The notes under the pieces were generated by a model, which was not told the DNA's origin, ran no database searches, and was given only the letters and a program-made list of their open reading frames with translations. The position numbers and the translations under genes were made by a program. Below are positions 14,624 through 20,364 of a DNA stretch of 20,364 nt, in pieces. The stretch's first letter is position 1; each line of letters starts with the position of its first letter. The stretch comes from Oceanospirillaceae bacterium (lineage in GTDB: Bacteria; Pseudomonadota; Gammaproteobacteria; Pseudomonadales; Balneatricaceae): NCBI GenBank assembly GCA_023954795.1, contig JAGSHA010000015.1, positions 1 to 20,364 on the forward strand, written 5' to 3'.

Positions 14624-15493
14624 ATGGAGATCAGACAGATACGTTATTTTTTGGCCGTGCAGGAAACGGGAAGCTTTACCCGTGCGGCTGAGAAGATGTT
14701 TGTGACTCAGCCTGCCTTGTCGACGGCGGTCAAAGCGTTGGAGGAAGAGTTGGGGGCTGCGCTTCTGATCCGCAAACCCAGGCGTATTACGCTAACGCCA
14801 GCCGGGCTGCGCTTCCGTGATCGCGCTTTCGCCATTCTGGCAGAATGCAATGCAGCTAAACGTGATCTGATGGACTCTCGTGATCAGCGGCAGCTAAGGC
14901 TGGGTGTGCTGGGTACGCTCGATACGCCGCCCGTGAATGATCTGTTACACGACTTTCGCAGGACCTATCCGGATATTCTGTTGCATCTACAAACAGGCAG
15001 CAGGGAGGAACTGGCGCAGCGCATGGGGCAGGATAAGGTCGATCTGTTGATTACCTCTCTTTCTGGCGACGAAGCGTCCCATACCGCGCTGCCGTTATAT
15101 CAGGAACGCTTTGTTCTGGTGGTGCATAACCAACATCCATTGGCGACCCGCAGTAGTGTGCATCTGGCCGATCTCCATGAGCAGCCTTTCGTTTTGCGCA
15201 AGCATTGTGAGGTGCTGAATGAGGGTAAGCGGGTATTTCTCTCTGAGCAGGCTCAGCCGCACTTTACGTGTCGAACGGATTCTGATGGTTGGGCGTTGTC
15301 CATGGTGCAGAATAATCTCGCCGCCACTATCATGGGGGAAACGGTTGAGGCCCCCAATATAGTCAAAGTCCCGATCGTTGATTTTGGTTTGATGCGTACC
15401 GTAGGGTGTTTGTGGCGCGCTCACAGTGATCCGGAGGGTGTTAAGCAGTTTACGGACTTTGCTGCACAAAAAAGTTGGGCGCTTGCCGGGTGA
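14624..15493 (+). CDS. LysR-family transcriptional regulator
   Basis: A 289-residue regulator. The N-terminal winged helix-turn-helix is textbook: MEIRQIRYFLAVQETGSF, then RAAEKMFVTQPALSTAVKALEEELG, then LTPAGLRF. A linker helix and a periplasmic-binding-protein-like effector domain (about 90-289) follow. AGGA lies 9 bases before the ATG. It follows the GFA-family gene closely, which may share its promoter. Most LysR targets are adjacent; candidates are the GFA-family gene and the 130-residue gene downstream. The effector is unknown. Confidence 0.92.
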   Translation: MEIRQIRYFLAVQETGSFTRAAEKMFVTQPALSTAVKALEEELGAALLIRKPRRITLTPAGLRFRDRAFAILAECNAAKRDLMDSRDQRQLRLGVLGTLDTPPVNDLLHDFRRTYPDILLHLQTGSREELAQRMGQDKVDLLITSLSGDEASHTALPLYQERFVLVVHNQHPLATRSSVHLADLHEQPFVLRKHCEVLNEGKRVFLSEQAQPHFTCRTDSDGWALSMVQNNLAATIMGETVEAPNIVKVPIVDFGLMRTVGCLWRAHSDPEGVKQFTDFAAQKSWALAG

Positions 15494-15504
15494 GGGTTAC
15501 ATCG

Positions 15505-15568
15505 TCCAGTTTTGTTGGGGTACCTCTAAAGAGATAGTTTTGGCTCTGTATGCCCCGCACCAACTGGA
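15505..15568. repeat. Long imperfect inverted repeat downstream of the LysR gene
   Basis: TCCAGTT (15505-15511) pairs with AACTGGA (15562-15568), and GGGG (15517-15520) pairs with CCCC (15553-15556), forming an interrupted long stem. No T-run follows. It may close the LysR transcript or insulate the next promoter. Confidence 0.35.
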
Positions 15569-15608
15569 TTTCAGATGTTCTGATCCAAAATTTTTACCTG
15601 CGGAGACT

Positions 15609-15622
15609 TTGATTTTAATCAA
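15609..15622. promoter_or_regulatory. Consensus FNR/Anr box
   Basis: TTGAT-TTTA-ATCAA matches the full FNR/Anr consensus TTGAT-N4-ATCAA. A -10-like TAAAGT lies at 15644-15649, placing the predicted transcription start near 15656 and the box centre at about -41, the class II activator position. The ATG of the next gene is at 15676. Confidence 0.7.
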
Positions 15623-15675
15623 GAACTGTCGGGCAGAAGGCTCTAAAGTGAGGGCTATCGAATTTGGAGGTCCCC

Positions 15676-16068
15676 ATGAGTATTCAGTTTAAAGAGCTGT
15701 TGGATGCCGCTGGCACGCAGGATGAGCCACAGCGTTTATTGTTCCTTTTCGCACAGATCGAGAAGCAGGACAGTAAAAAACACAAACAGCGTCAGCATGG
15801 ATCAGTTGTACCGCTGATGTGCGTTGATAAGTTACCCGCAGAACTGACTGATTTTTCCGGGCTGGCCGCTGAGGCAGATCAGGTATCGGCAGGCTGGGAC
15901 TTTGTACTGGCAGCAGGCTTGTCTGGTACAGGTGGGCAGCCCCCATCCACGGATGATGCGGAGCCTCATCTGAATAAGATGGCGAACGATTTGATGATGG
16001 GTGCGGATCTGTCCCGTTATGTGATTTTTGATCGTCAGGGTAATCCGGTTTCCATGCAGGCAAACTAA
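15676..16068 (+). CDS. Conserved protein of unknown function, likely oxygen-regulated
   Basis: A soluble protein of 130 residues with no signal peptide or membrane segment. GGAGG lies 5 bases before the ATG, which decides this start over a TTG four codons earlier. The beginning MSIQFKELLDAAG and the segments RLLFLFAQIE, PLMCVDKLPAEL and SRYVIFDRQGNP look like a known family of small proteins in marine and pseudomonad genomes. I recall that databases sometimes label this family a ribonucleotide reductase alpha subunit, but nothing here resembles the roughly 750-residue catalytic subunit. The only cysteine is in PLMCVDK. The perfect FNR/Anr box upstream suggests expression under low oxygen. Function is unknown. 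Confidence 0.8.
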   Translation: MSIQFKELLDAAGTQDEPQRLLFLFAQIEKQDSKKHKQRQHGSVVPLMCVDKLPAELTDFSGLAAEADQVSAGWDFVLAAGLSGTGGQPPSTDDAEPHLNKMANDLMMGADLSRYVIFDRQGNPVSMQAN

Positions 16069-16094
16069 GCATTACCTGCACGATCGATTGGCAT

Positions 16095-16121
16095 TGCCCG
16101 GGTTTAGGTCCGGGCATTTTT
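16095..16121 (+). terminator. Terminator after the 130-residue gene
   Basis: TGCCCGG/CCGGGCA forms a 7-bp stem with an 8-base loop and a following T-run (16117-16121). Confidence 0.85.
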
Positions 16122-16145
16122 ATGCCTGAAGGTTTTGCGGTTTGA

Positions 16146-16967
16146 TCAGGTGATTTTTCGTTTCAGGCCGAAGTCTGCCATGATGCGTGTCGCGATCTCC
16201 TCAATGGAGAAGTTGGTCGTGTTAATGCAGTTAATGCCTTCATCCCGAAAGATCTTTTCTACTTTTCGCACTTCCATATCGCACTGATCCAATGACGCAT
16301 AGCGGCTGTTGGCACGACGTTCCTGACGGATCGCGGACAATTGAAAAGGCTCTATCGTCAGGCCATACAGTTTGTCCCGGTGTTTTTCCAGAAACTCCGG
16401 AAGTTTGCTGTGATGGATATCATCTTCCGTCAGTGGATAGTTGGCCGCACGAATACCAAACTGCATCGCCATATAGAGGCATGTAGGTGTTTTGCCACTG
16501 CGGGATACACCTAGCACGATGATGTCGGCACGGTCGTACTGCTGAATACGTCCGCCGTCATCGTTATCGATCGCATAGTTCACGGATTCAATTCGGTCTT
16601 TGTACTTATTCACTTCACCGATGGCATGTGAGCCGCCAACAGAATAGGAAGACCGCGTCTGAAGTTCGCTTTCCAGTGGGCTAAGAAAAGTGGAAAAGAC
16701 GTCAATTTTGAAACCATCACACTGGCTGAGAATACGACGAATCTCTTCATTAACAATGGTGTCGAAAATGATAGGGCGTTCGCCATCGGCAATGCAGGCA
16801 TCGTTGATCTGCTGAATTGCGGCTTCCGCTTTGGCAACGGTATCGATATAAGGCAGGGTGACCTTCTCGAATTGAATCGCCTCAAATTGCGTTAACAGGC
16901 TGTTTCCCAGTGCTTCAGCAGTAATGCCGGTGCCGTCAGAGATAAAAAAAGCAGTGCGTTTCGTCAT
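16146..16967 (-). CDS. ppsR: PEP synthase regulatory protein (bifunctional kinase/pyrophosphorylase)
   Basis: It switches phosphoenolpyruvate synthase off by ADP-dependent phosphorylation of a regulatory threonine and on again by phosphate-dependent removal. At 273 residues it has the usual length for the DUF299 family. MTKRTAFFISDGTGITAEALG is the family start and the P-loop GVSRSGKT is at 153-160. Further family segments are SYSVGGSHAIGEVNKYKDRIE and NYAIDNDDG. No clear Shine-Dalgarno sequence precedes the ATG. Its target gene ppsA begins about 2.7 kb away on the opposite strand; in many gammaproteobacteria the two are directly divergent. Confidence 0.95.
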   Translation of the reverse strand: MTKRTAFFISDGTGITAEALGNSLLTQFEAIQFEKVTLPYIDTVAKAEAAIQQINDACIADGERPIIFDTIVNEEIRRILSQCDGFKIDVFSTFLSPLESELQTRSSYSVGGSHAIGEVNKYKDRIESVNYAIDNDDGGRIQQYDRADIIVLGVSRSGKTPTCLYMAMQFGIRAANYPLTEDDIHHSKLPEFLEKHRDKLYGLTIEPFQLSAIRQERRANSRYASLDQCDMEVRKVEKIFRDEGINCINTTNFSIEEIATRIMADFGLKRKIT

Positions 16968-17006
16968 GTTACGGTGCCGTATTCAAGTGAGCCTTCAGAG
17001 CGCGGC

Positions 17007-17015
17007 ACTATAGCA
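17007..17015 (-). promoter_or_regulatory. Extended -10 promoter element of ppsR
   Basis: Read on the minus strand, TGCTATAGT contains an extended -10 (TGn before TATAGT), with a GC-rich discriminator after it. It lies about 40 bases before the ppsR start. The -35 (TTCGGT) is weak, as is common with an extended -10. Confidence 0.55.
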
Positions 17016-17106
17016 GATTTGCAGCAGGAACCGAACGTCGTGGGATTGACTGCTCGCATTCCAGCTGCGTTAAATCAATAGTGAATGTGGTGAGTGTTCA
17101 CCTGAG

Positions 17107-17592
17107 TTAGTTATAAAGCTCTGTCAGTTTATTCAATCCCGCCTGATAAACCCCGCGAATCACCTTTTCCGCTTCCTCGTGACGGGTTCCCGCTGGGTTA
17201 AAGCTTGAAGACCAGGTCACAATGGAACCGTTGTTGCCGTTGGCTTTTACCGCAATAGATGATTTGTAGTCCGCAACCGGTAGGGGTGAAGCATTGATCG
17301 TGTAATTGTAGATACGCTTCTCGTTGTCCATGGCGGTGAGTGTTTCAGTGATCTGTGCACCATTTCCTAGTGTCAGAAGGCGGATATTATCGGTGCGATC
17401 GCTGTCTTTTACCGCAGGGTGCCAGCGATAGAGACCGTTATAGTCGCCCACTAATGCCCAGACCGCTGCGGGTTTAGCGTTAAGCTCTACCGACTCTGAT
17501 ACCTGTACCGAACCCGCTGCTATGGCGGAAGATGAAGTCAGCGTTGCGCCAGCCAGAATGAGGGCAGCAGCCAAGTTTGTTTGTGGTTTCAT
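17107..17592 (-). CDS. Secreted SRPBCC (START-like) family protein
   Basis: A 161-residue protein of the polyketide cyclase/dehydrase-like SRPBCC fold. The start used is MKPQTNLAAALILAGATL, which gives a clean signal peptide ending near SAIAAG and has AGGT upstream; the reading frame extends 54 codons further upstream, but that part overlaps the promoter. After the signal come SVELNAKPAAVWALVGDYNGLYRWHP and ITETLTAMDNEKRIYNY, typical of the ligand-cavity fold. It should act in the periplasm or outside, binding a hydrophobic molecule. The ligand and any catalytic role are unknown. Confidence 0.8.
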   Translation of the reverse strand: MKPQTNLAAALILAGATLTSSSAIAAGSVQVSESVELNAKPAAVWALVGDYNGLYRWHPAVKDSDRTDNIRLLTLGNGAQITETLTAMDNEKRIYNYTINASPLPVADYKSSIAVKANGNNGSIVTWSSSFNPAGTRHEEAEKVIRGVYQAGLNKLTELYN

Positions 17593-17617
17593 TGGGTTAC
17601 CTGAGTTTTGTATTTGT

Positions 17618-17646
17618 TGTATATCCTCAGAATGCACCAATGTTAA
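17618..17646 (-). promoter_or_regulatory. Sigma-70 promoter of the SRPBCC gene
   Basis: On the minus strand TTAACA (plus 17641-17646) and TATACA (plus 17618-17623) are separated by exactly 17 bases. The element lies just upstream of the ATG at 17592 and inside the upstream open frame, which supports the shorter start. Confidence 0.6.
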
Positions 17647-17738
17647 GCATGCGAAAATTGTTCTTGCGCAGGTCGACCAAAGTGCTGGTTTTTGCTGCGC
17701 TACGGAATCGCGTTGGGTGAAGAGCAAATCCGTGACAT

Positions 17739-17766
17739 AAAAAAGGCCCCGCATGGCGTGACCTTT
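17739..17766 (-). terminator. Terminator of the peroxiredoxin-like gene
   Basis: On the minus strand AAAGG/CCTTT opens a stem continuing to CGC/GCG with one mismatch and a 3-base loop, followed by six T residues. Confidence 0.75.
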
Positions 17767-17794
17767 ATATACGTACGGTTCCTGTTTTCCGGCA

Positions 17795-18331
17795 TTACAC
17801 CTCGCCGGTATATTCGCCCCGTGCGGGATAGCTATTTTTGATAGCGAAATCGAGTGCGCCGATCAATTCAGAAAAATGCGGGCGAACAAACGGCATGGTT
17901 TGTACTGAACCGTAATACAGTGTTTGTTCTGGTGTGACTAAGAACAAACCTGGTTCGGAGAACAGTGCAGGTTCTTCTATACCAATGGATGTTTTGCCCC
18001 GTGAGGTGGAGGTATATAGACCCCAGTCCCGTGCCTTTTTCAGATCCAGTCCGTATCCAATGCGTAGATTCTGGGCGTCAATCTTGTCCGCCATAGCACG
18101 CGCACGGTCAGCAGAGTCTGAGCTGATGGCAATGGCATTTACACCACGCGCCGCGAATTCTGGCACCTGTTTTTCAAATTCTTTCAGATAGGTGGCGCAG
18201 ATCGGGCAGTGCAGCCCGCGATAAAAGCAGATAACCGTGCCGCGTTCTGATATTTCATTGGAGAGCGTGAAAGTACCGTTATCAAGTGTTTCAACCTGCA
18301 GGTCCGGGGTTTTCTGGCGGGGTATCAGCAT
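17795..18331 (-). CDS. Peroxiredoxin-like (AhpC/TSA, thioredoxin-fold) protein
   Basis: A 178-residue cytosolic protein that probably reduces peroxides with thiols. The active-site region is VICFYRGLHCPICATYLKEFEK, with candidate peroxidatic Cys42 and a second cysteine Cys45 in a CPIC arrangement. Classic 2-Cys peroxiredoxins have a single cysteine in a PxxxTxxC context, so this belongs to the atypical CxxC peroxiredoxin-like group. A GAGGA motif lies 8 bases before the ATG. It is divergent from an AraC regulator that is a natural candidate to control it. Confidence 0.85.
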   Translation of the reverse strand: MLIPRQKTPDLQVETLDNGTFTLSNEISERGTVICFYRGLHCPICATYLKEFEKQVPEFAARGVNAIAISSDSADRARAMADKIDAQNLRIGYGLDLKKARDWGLYTSTSRGKTSIGIEEPALFSEPGLFLVTPEQTLYYGSVQTMPFVRPHFSELIGALDFAIKNSYPARGEYTGEV

Positions 18332-18428
18332 GCGTGTGTCCTCGTGTATGAGAATTAAGAGGTGTTGTTATCAATCCTAGCAGGGCATACTGTTATATAA
18401 ATCCATAATATATGATCAAGACTACGAT

Positions 18429-19196
18429 ATGAGCCGTTTTGACCGTTTGTCGGCACTGATCTCCCGCTTTTCGTTATCGGTATCTCCAGCAACAGGAGAG
18501 GGTGCCAATCTGATCGTGTTTTGCCAGCCGGAAAGTGATGTGCCTAATCGGGTGTTGCTGTCACCGCTGAAACTGATTTGCAGTCCTGAACAAGAAGGCC
18601 ATGTGCCAATGTTCAGGGCGTGCACTGATTGGGGCGGGCAGGCCAATCCTCTATTATCAGCCTTGCCGCCAGTGATTGAGCTGGATATTTCTAATAACGA
18701 TGAAACCGTTATGCTGGTGCGATTGCTCAAAGCAGAAGGTGATGCACAACGTTGTGGTTATGGTTCAGTGCTGAACCGGCTGGGTGAAGTGTTAATGGTA
18801 CGGTTGCTGCGTGCTCAAATTGAACAGGGTGCAACTGAACCAGGATTGCTCAATGGGCTGTCTGACGCGAGAATTAGTCGTGCGATCGTTGCTATCCATG
18901 AGCGCCCGGAAAAAGTGTGGCGTAACGAGGAGTTGGCTAAAATTGCGGGGTTGTCACTGAGTCGTTTTGCCGAGTTGTTTGTTCAAATTGTGGGTGAAAC
19001 GCCCATGGCGTACTTAAGACGCTGGCGCATGGTATTAGCCCGACAGGATGTGGAACGTGGCGAGCGTATTCAGACCGTTGCCCGACGTTATGGTTATGGT
19101 TCGGGAGAGGCGCTAAGTCGGGCGTTTCGGCGCCAGTTTGGCGAAAGCCCGCTGGCATTACGGCGAGAGGCCGCAGCGGATTCGTTGACGGTATAG
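18429..19196 (+). CDS. AraC-family transcriptional regulator
   Basis: A 255-residue regulator with an N-terminal cupin-like sensor region and two C-terminal helix-turn-helix units. The first is in WRNEELAKIAGLSLSRFAELFVQIVGETPMAYLRRWRM and the second in RIQTVARRYGYGSGEALSRAFRRQFGESP, about residues 155-245. The upstream gap to the divergent peroxiredoxin is 97 bp and A/T-rich. No good ribosome site precedes the ATG. Members with this N-terminus often respond to oxidants or antimicrobials, but no ligand can be named. Confidence 0.88.
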   Translation: MSRFDRLSALISRFSLSVSPATGEGANLIVFCQPESDVPNRVLLSPLKLICSPEQEGHVPMFRACTDWGGQANPLLSALPPVIELDISNNDETVMLVRLLKAEGDAQRCGYGSVLNRLGEVLMVRLLRAQIEQGATEPGLLNGLSDARISRAIVAIHERPEKVWRNEELAKIAGLSLSRFAELFVQIVGETPMAYLRRWRMVLARQDVERGERIQTVARRYGYGSGEALSRAFRRQFGESPLALRREAAADSLTV

Positions 19197-19237
19197 GCTC
19201 GCTGGAATAAAAGAGTATATAGAAGAAGGAATCGGTG

Positions 19238-19492
19238 ATGTCAGAGATTAAATTCTCAGCGGAAGAGAAAGCGCTAATCGTTGATAAGCTTAAACGTTAC
19301 TTTAGCGTTGAACTCGATCAGGACCTCGGCCAGTTTGATGCCGAGTTTTTACTGGATTTTTTTTCATCTGAAATGGGTGCGTATTATTACAATCGGGGCC
19401 TGAGTGATGCTCGGGCGGTAATGCAGAGTAAACTGGATCAGGTTGATGATGCGATTTATGAGATTGAAAAACCAACCAATTTTGCTCGTTAA
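19238..19492 (+). CDS. DUF2164 family protein
   Basis: An 84-residue acidic, soluble protein. MSEIKFSAEEKALIVDKLKRYF, the segment DLGQFDAEFLLDFFSSEMGAYYYNRGL and the end DAIYEIEKP fit the DUF2164 family (from memory). AAGAAGGA lies 7 bases before the ATG, which decides this start over the GTG one codon earlier. It is 41 bp after the AraC gene on the same strand and may be co-transcribed with it. Function is unknown. Confidence 0.82.
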   Translation: MSEIKFSAEEKALIVDKLKRYFSVELDQDLGQFDAEFLLDFFSSEMGAYYYNRGLSDARAVMQSKLDQVDDAIYEIEKPTNFAR

Positions 19493-19513
19493 TAAGTACT
19501 TTCCCCCAAGTTT

Positions 19514-19528
19514 TTGTGTGAATCACAA
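19514..19528. promoter_or_regulatory. Inverted repeat upstream of ppsA
   Basis: TTGTG-TGAAT-CACAA is a perfect inverted repeat (5-5-5). It resembles a CRP site but the spacing is one base short of TGTGA-N6-TCACA. It lies about 150 bp before ppsA. Confidence 0.3.
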
Positions 19529-19610
19529 TGTAGGGTGAAGGGTATTTCTCAATCTTTGATCTGTACCAAGCGAGTTGCAAATTGTTCTCATCATTTTTTT
19601 AAAACTGAAG

Positions 19611-19616
19611 TATGAT
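19611..19616 (+). promoter_or_regulatory. Possible -10 box of ppsA
   Basis: TATGAT sits 61 bases before the ppsA GTG and follows a T/A-rich stretch. No good -35 is present at the right spacing, which would fit an activator-dependent promoter. The motif ATGAT recurs at 19632 and 19643. Confidence 0.4.
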
Positions 19617-19677
19617 CTGTTACTTATAGCGATGATCAAAGCATGATTTAAGCACGTGCGAGTGGGAGAAAATCAGA

Positions 19678-20364
19678 GTGCAGGATTACGTACTGCGCCT
19701 TGACCAGGTGGGCATGAATGATGTCGAAACGGTCGGTGGAAAGAACGCGTCTTTGGGTGAGATGATCAGCCAATTGAGTAACGCGGGCGTAAAAGTACCA
19801 AATGGATTTGCAACGACAGCACTGGCCTTCCGGGATTTTCTCCAGCATGGTGGCCTGGAAGAGAAAATTAACGAAACTCTAACGGCGCTGGATACGGATA
19901 ATGTTATCGAGCTGGCTGACACCGGTAAGATGGTCCGTGGCTGGATCATGGATGCACCGTTTCAGCCTGCGCTGAATGAAGCCATTGAAGGTGCGTTTGC
20001 CGAAATGTGCGGCGATAATACGAACCTTTCCGTTGCCGTACGTTCGTCGGCAACCGCCGAAGACTTGCCGGACGCATCGTTTGCTGGCCAGCAAGAGACC
20101 TTTCTGAATATCCGTGGTTTGGATAACGTAAAACACGCGATCAAAGAGGTGTTTGCGTCTCTCTATAACGATCGTGCTATCTCCTACCGTGTTCATCAGG
20201 GCTTTGACCACAGTGAAGTCGCGTTGTCTGCGGGTATTCAACGCATGGTACGCAGTGAAACTGCAGCATCAGGTGTGATGTTTACCATTGATACTGAATC
20301 GGGCTTCCCTCACGTTGCATTTATCACATCGGCTTATGGTCTGGGTGAGACAGTGGTGCAGGGC
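19678..20364 (+). CDS. ppsA: Phosphoenolpyruvate synthase, N-terminal part cut by the window edge
   Basis: It makes phosphoenolpyruvate from pyruvate and ATP in gluconeogenesis. Only the first 229 codons are in the window, an uninterrupted frame to the edge. The start is GTG (VQDYVLRLDQVGMNDVETVGG) with GGGAGA upstream. The nucleotide-binding domain shows GGKNASLGEM, PNGFATTALAF, AVRSSATAEDLPDASFAGQ and ASLYNDRAISYRVHQG, matching E. coli PpsA closely. The phosphohistidine and pyruvate-binding domains lie beyond the edge. Its regulator ppsR is 2.7 kb upstream on the other strand. Confidence 0.95.
   Translation, partial: MQDYVLRLDQVGMNDVETVGGKNASLGEMISQLSNAGVKVPNGFATTALAFRDFLQHGGLEEKINETLTALDTDNVIELADTGKMVRGWIMDAPFQPALNEAIEGAFAEMCGDNTNLSVAVRSSATAEDLPDASFAGQQETFLNIRGLDNVKHAIKEVFASLYNDRAISYRVHQGFDHSEVALSAGIQRMVRSETAASGVMFTIDTESGFPHVAFITSAYGLGETVVQG

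Noticed and set aside
15664..15675. A TTG start four codons upstream in the 130-residue gene
   Set aside because: It would overlap the GGAGG ribosome site, which is correctly spaced for the ATG at 15676.
17593..17754. A 54-codon N-terminal extension of the SRPBCC protein
   Set aside because: It would bury the signal peptide, and it contains a good promoter for the shorter gene.
18412..18432. A six-codon frame (MIKTTI) whose TGA overlaps the AraC start as ATGA
   Set aside because: It has no ribosome site of its own, and a frame this short arises easily by chance in A/T-rich promoter sequence.

Overview
The window reads as the chromosome of a marine-type gammaproteobacterium, probably an Oceanospirillales/Pseudomonadales relative (inference). 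The signs are a folD / tRNA-Arg-His-Leu-His / tig / clpP / clpX core much like that of pseudomonads, a tyrosine-type DAHP synthase, DsbD with an adjacent small cytochrome c, a ppsR/ppsA pair, and moderate GC. The sequence looks intact: no rRNA, CRISPR array, insertion sequence or prophage was seen. Most genes end in clean intrinsic terminators.

Left part (1-4135, mostly minus strand): the first 15 codons of an unknown gene, a membrane CHASE-PAS-PAS-GGDEF diguanylate cyclase, and folD. A plus-strand tRNA operon follows (Arg-TCT, His-GTG, Leu-TAG, and a second identical His-GTG) with its own promoter and terminator. Middle left (4136-7904): tig, clpP and clpX, coding for a ribosome-bound chaperone and the ClpXP protease. 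The lon gene that commonly follows clpX is absent here.

Middle (7905-13476): a MarR regulator divergent from a VOC/glyoxalase-fold enzyme, with a perfect inverted repeat lying inside the enzyme's promoter. Next come a periplasmic cytochrome c, a convergent AroF-type DAHP synthase, and dsbD followed by a small monohaem cytochrome c. A 17-bp perfect palindrome lies between aroF and dsbD.

Right part (13477-20364): a hotdog thioesterase, a GFA-type zinc protein, a LysR regulator, and a conserved 130-residue protein of unknown function preceded by a textbook FNR/Anr box. After these come ppsR, a secreted SRPBCC protein, a peroxiredoxin-like protein divergent from an AraC regulator, a DUF2164 protein, and the start of ppsA, which runs off the right edge. 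PpsR controls PpsA, so the roughly 2.7 kb between them looks like an insertion into, or rearrangement of, a normally tight pair.

No whole new system stands out. The most testable new points are regulatory: the FNR-box gene of unknown function, the MarR operator, and the aroF-dsbD palindrome.
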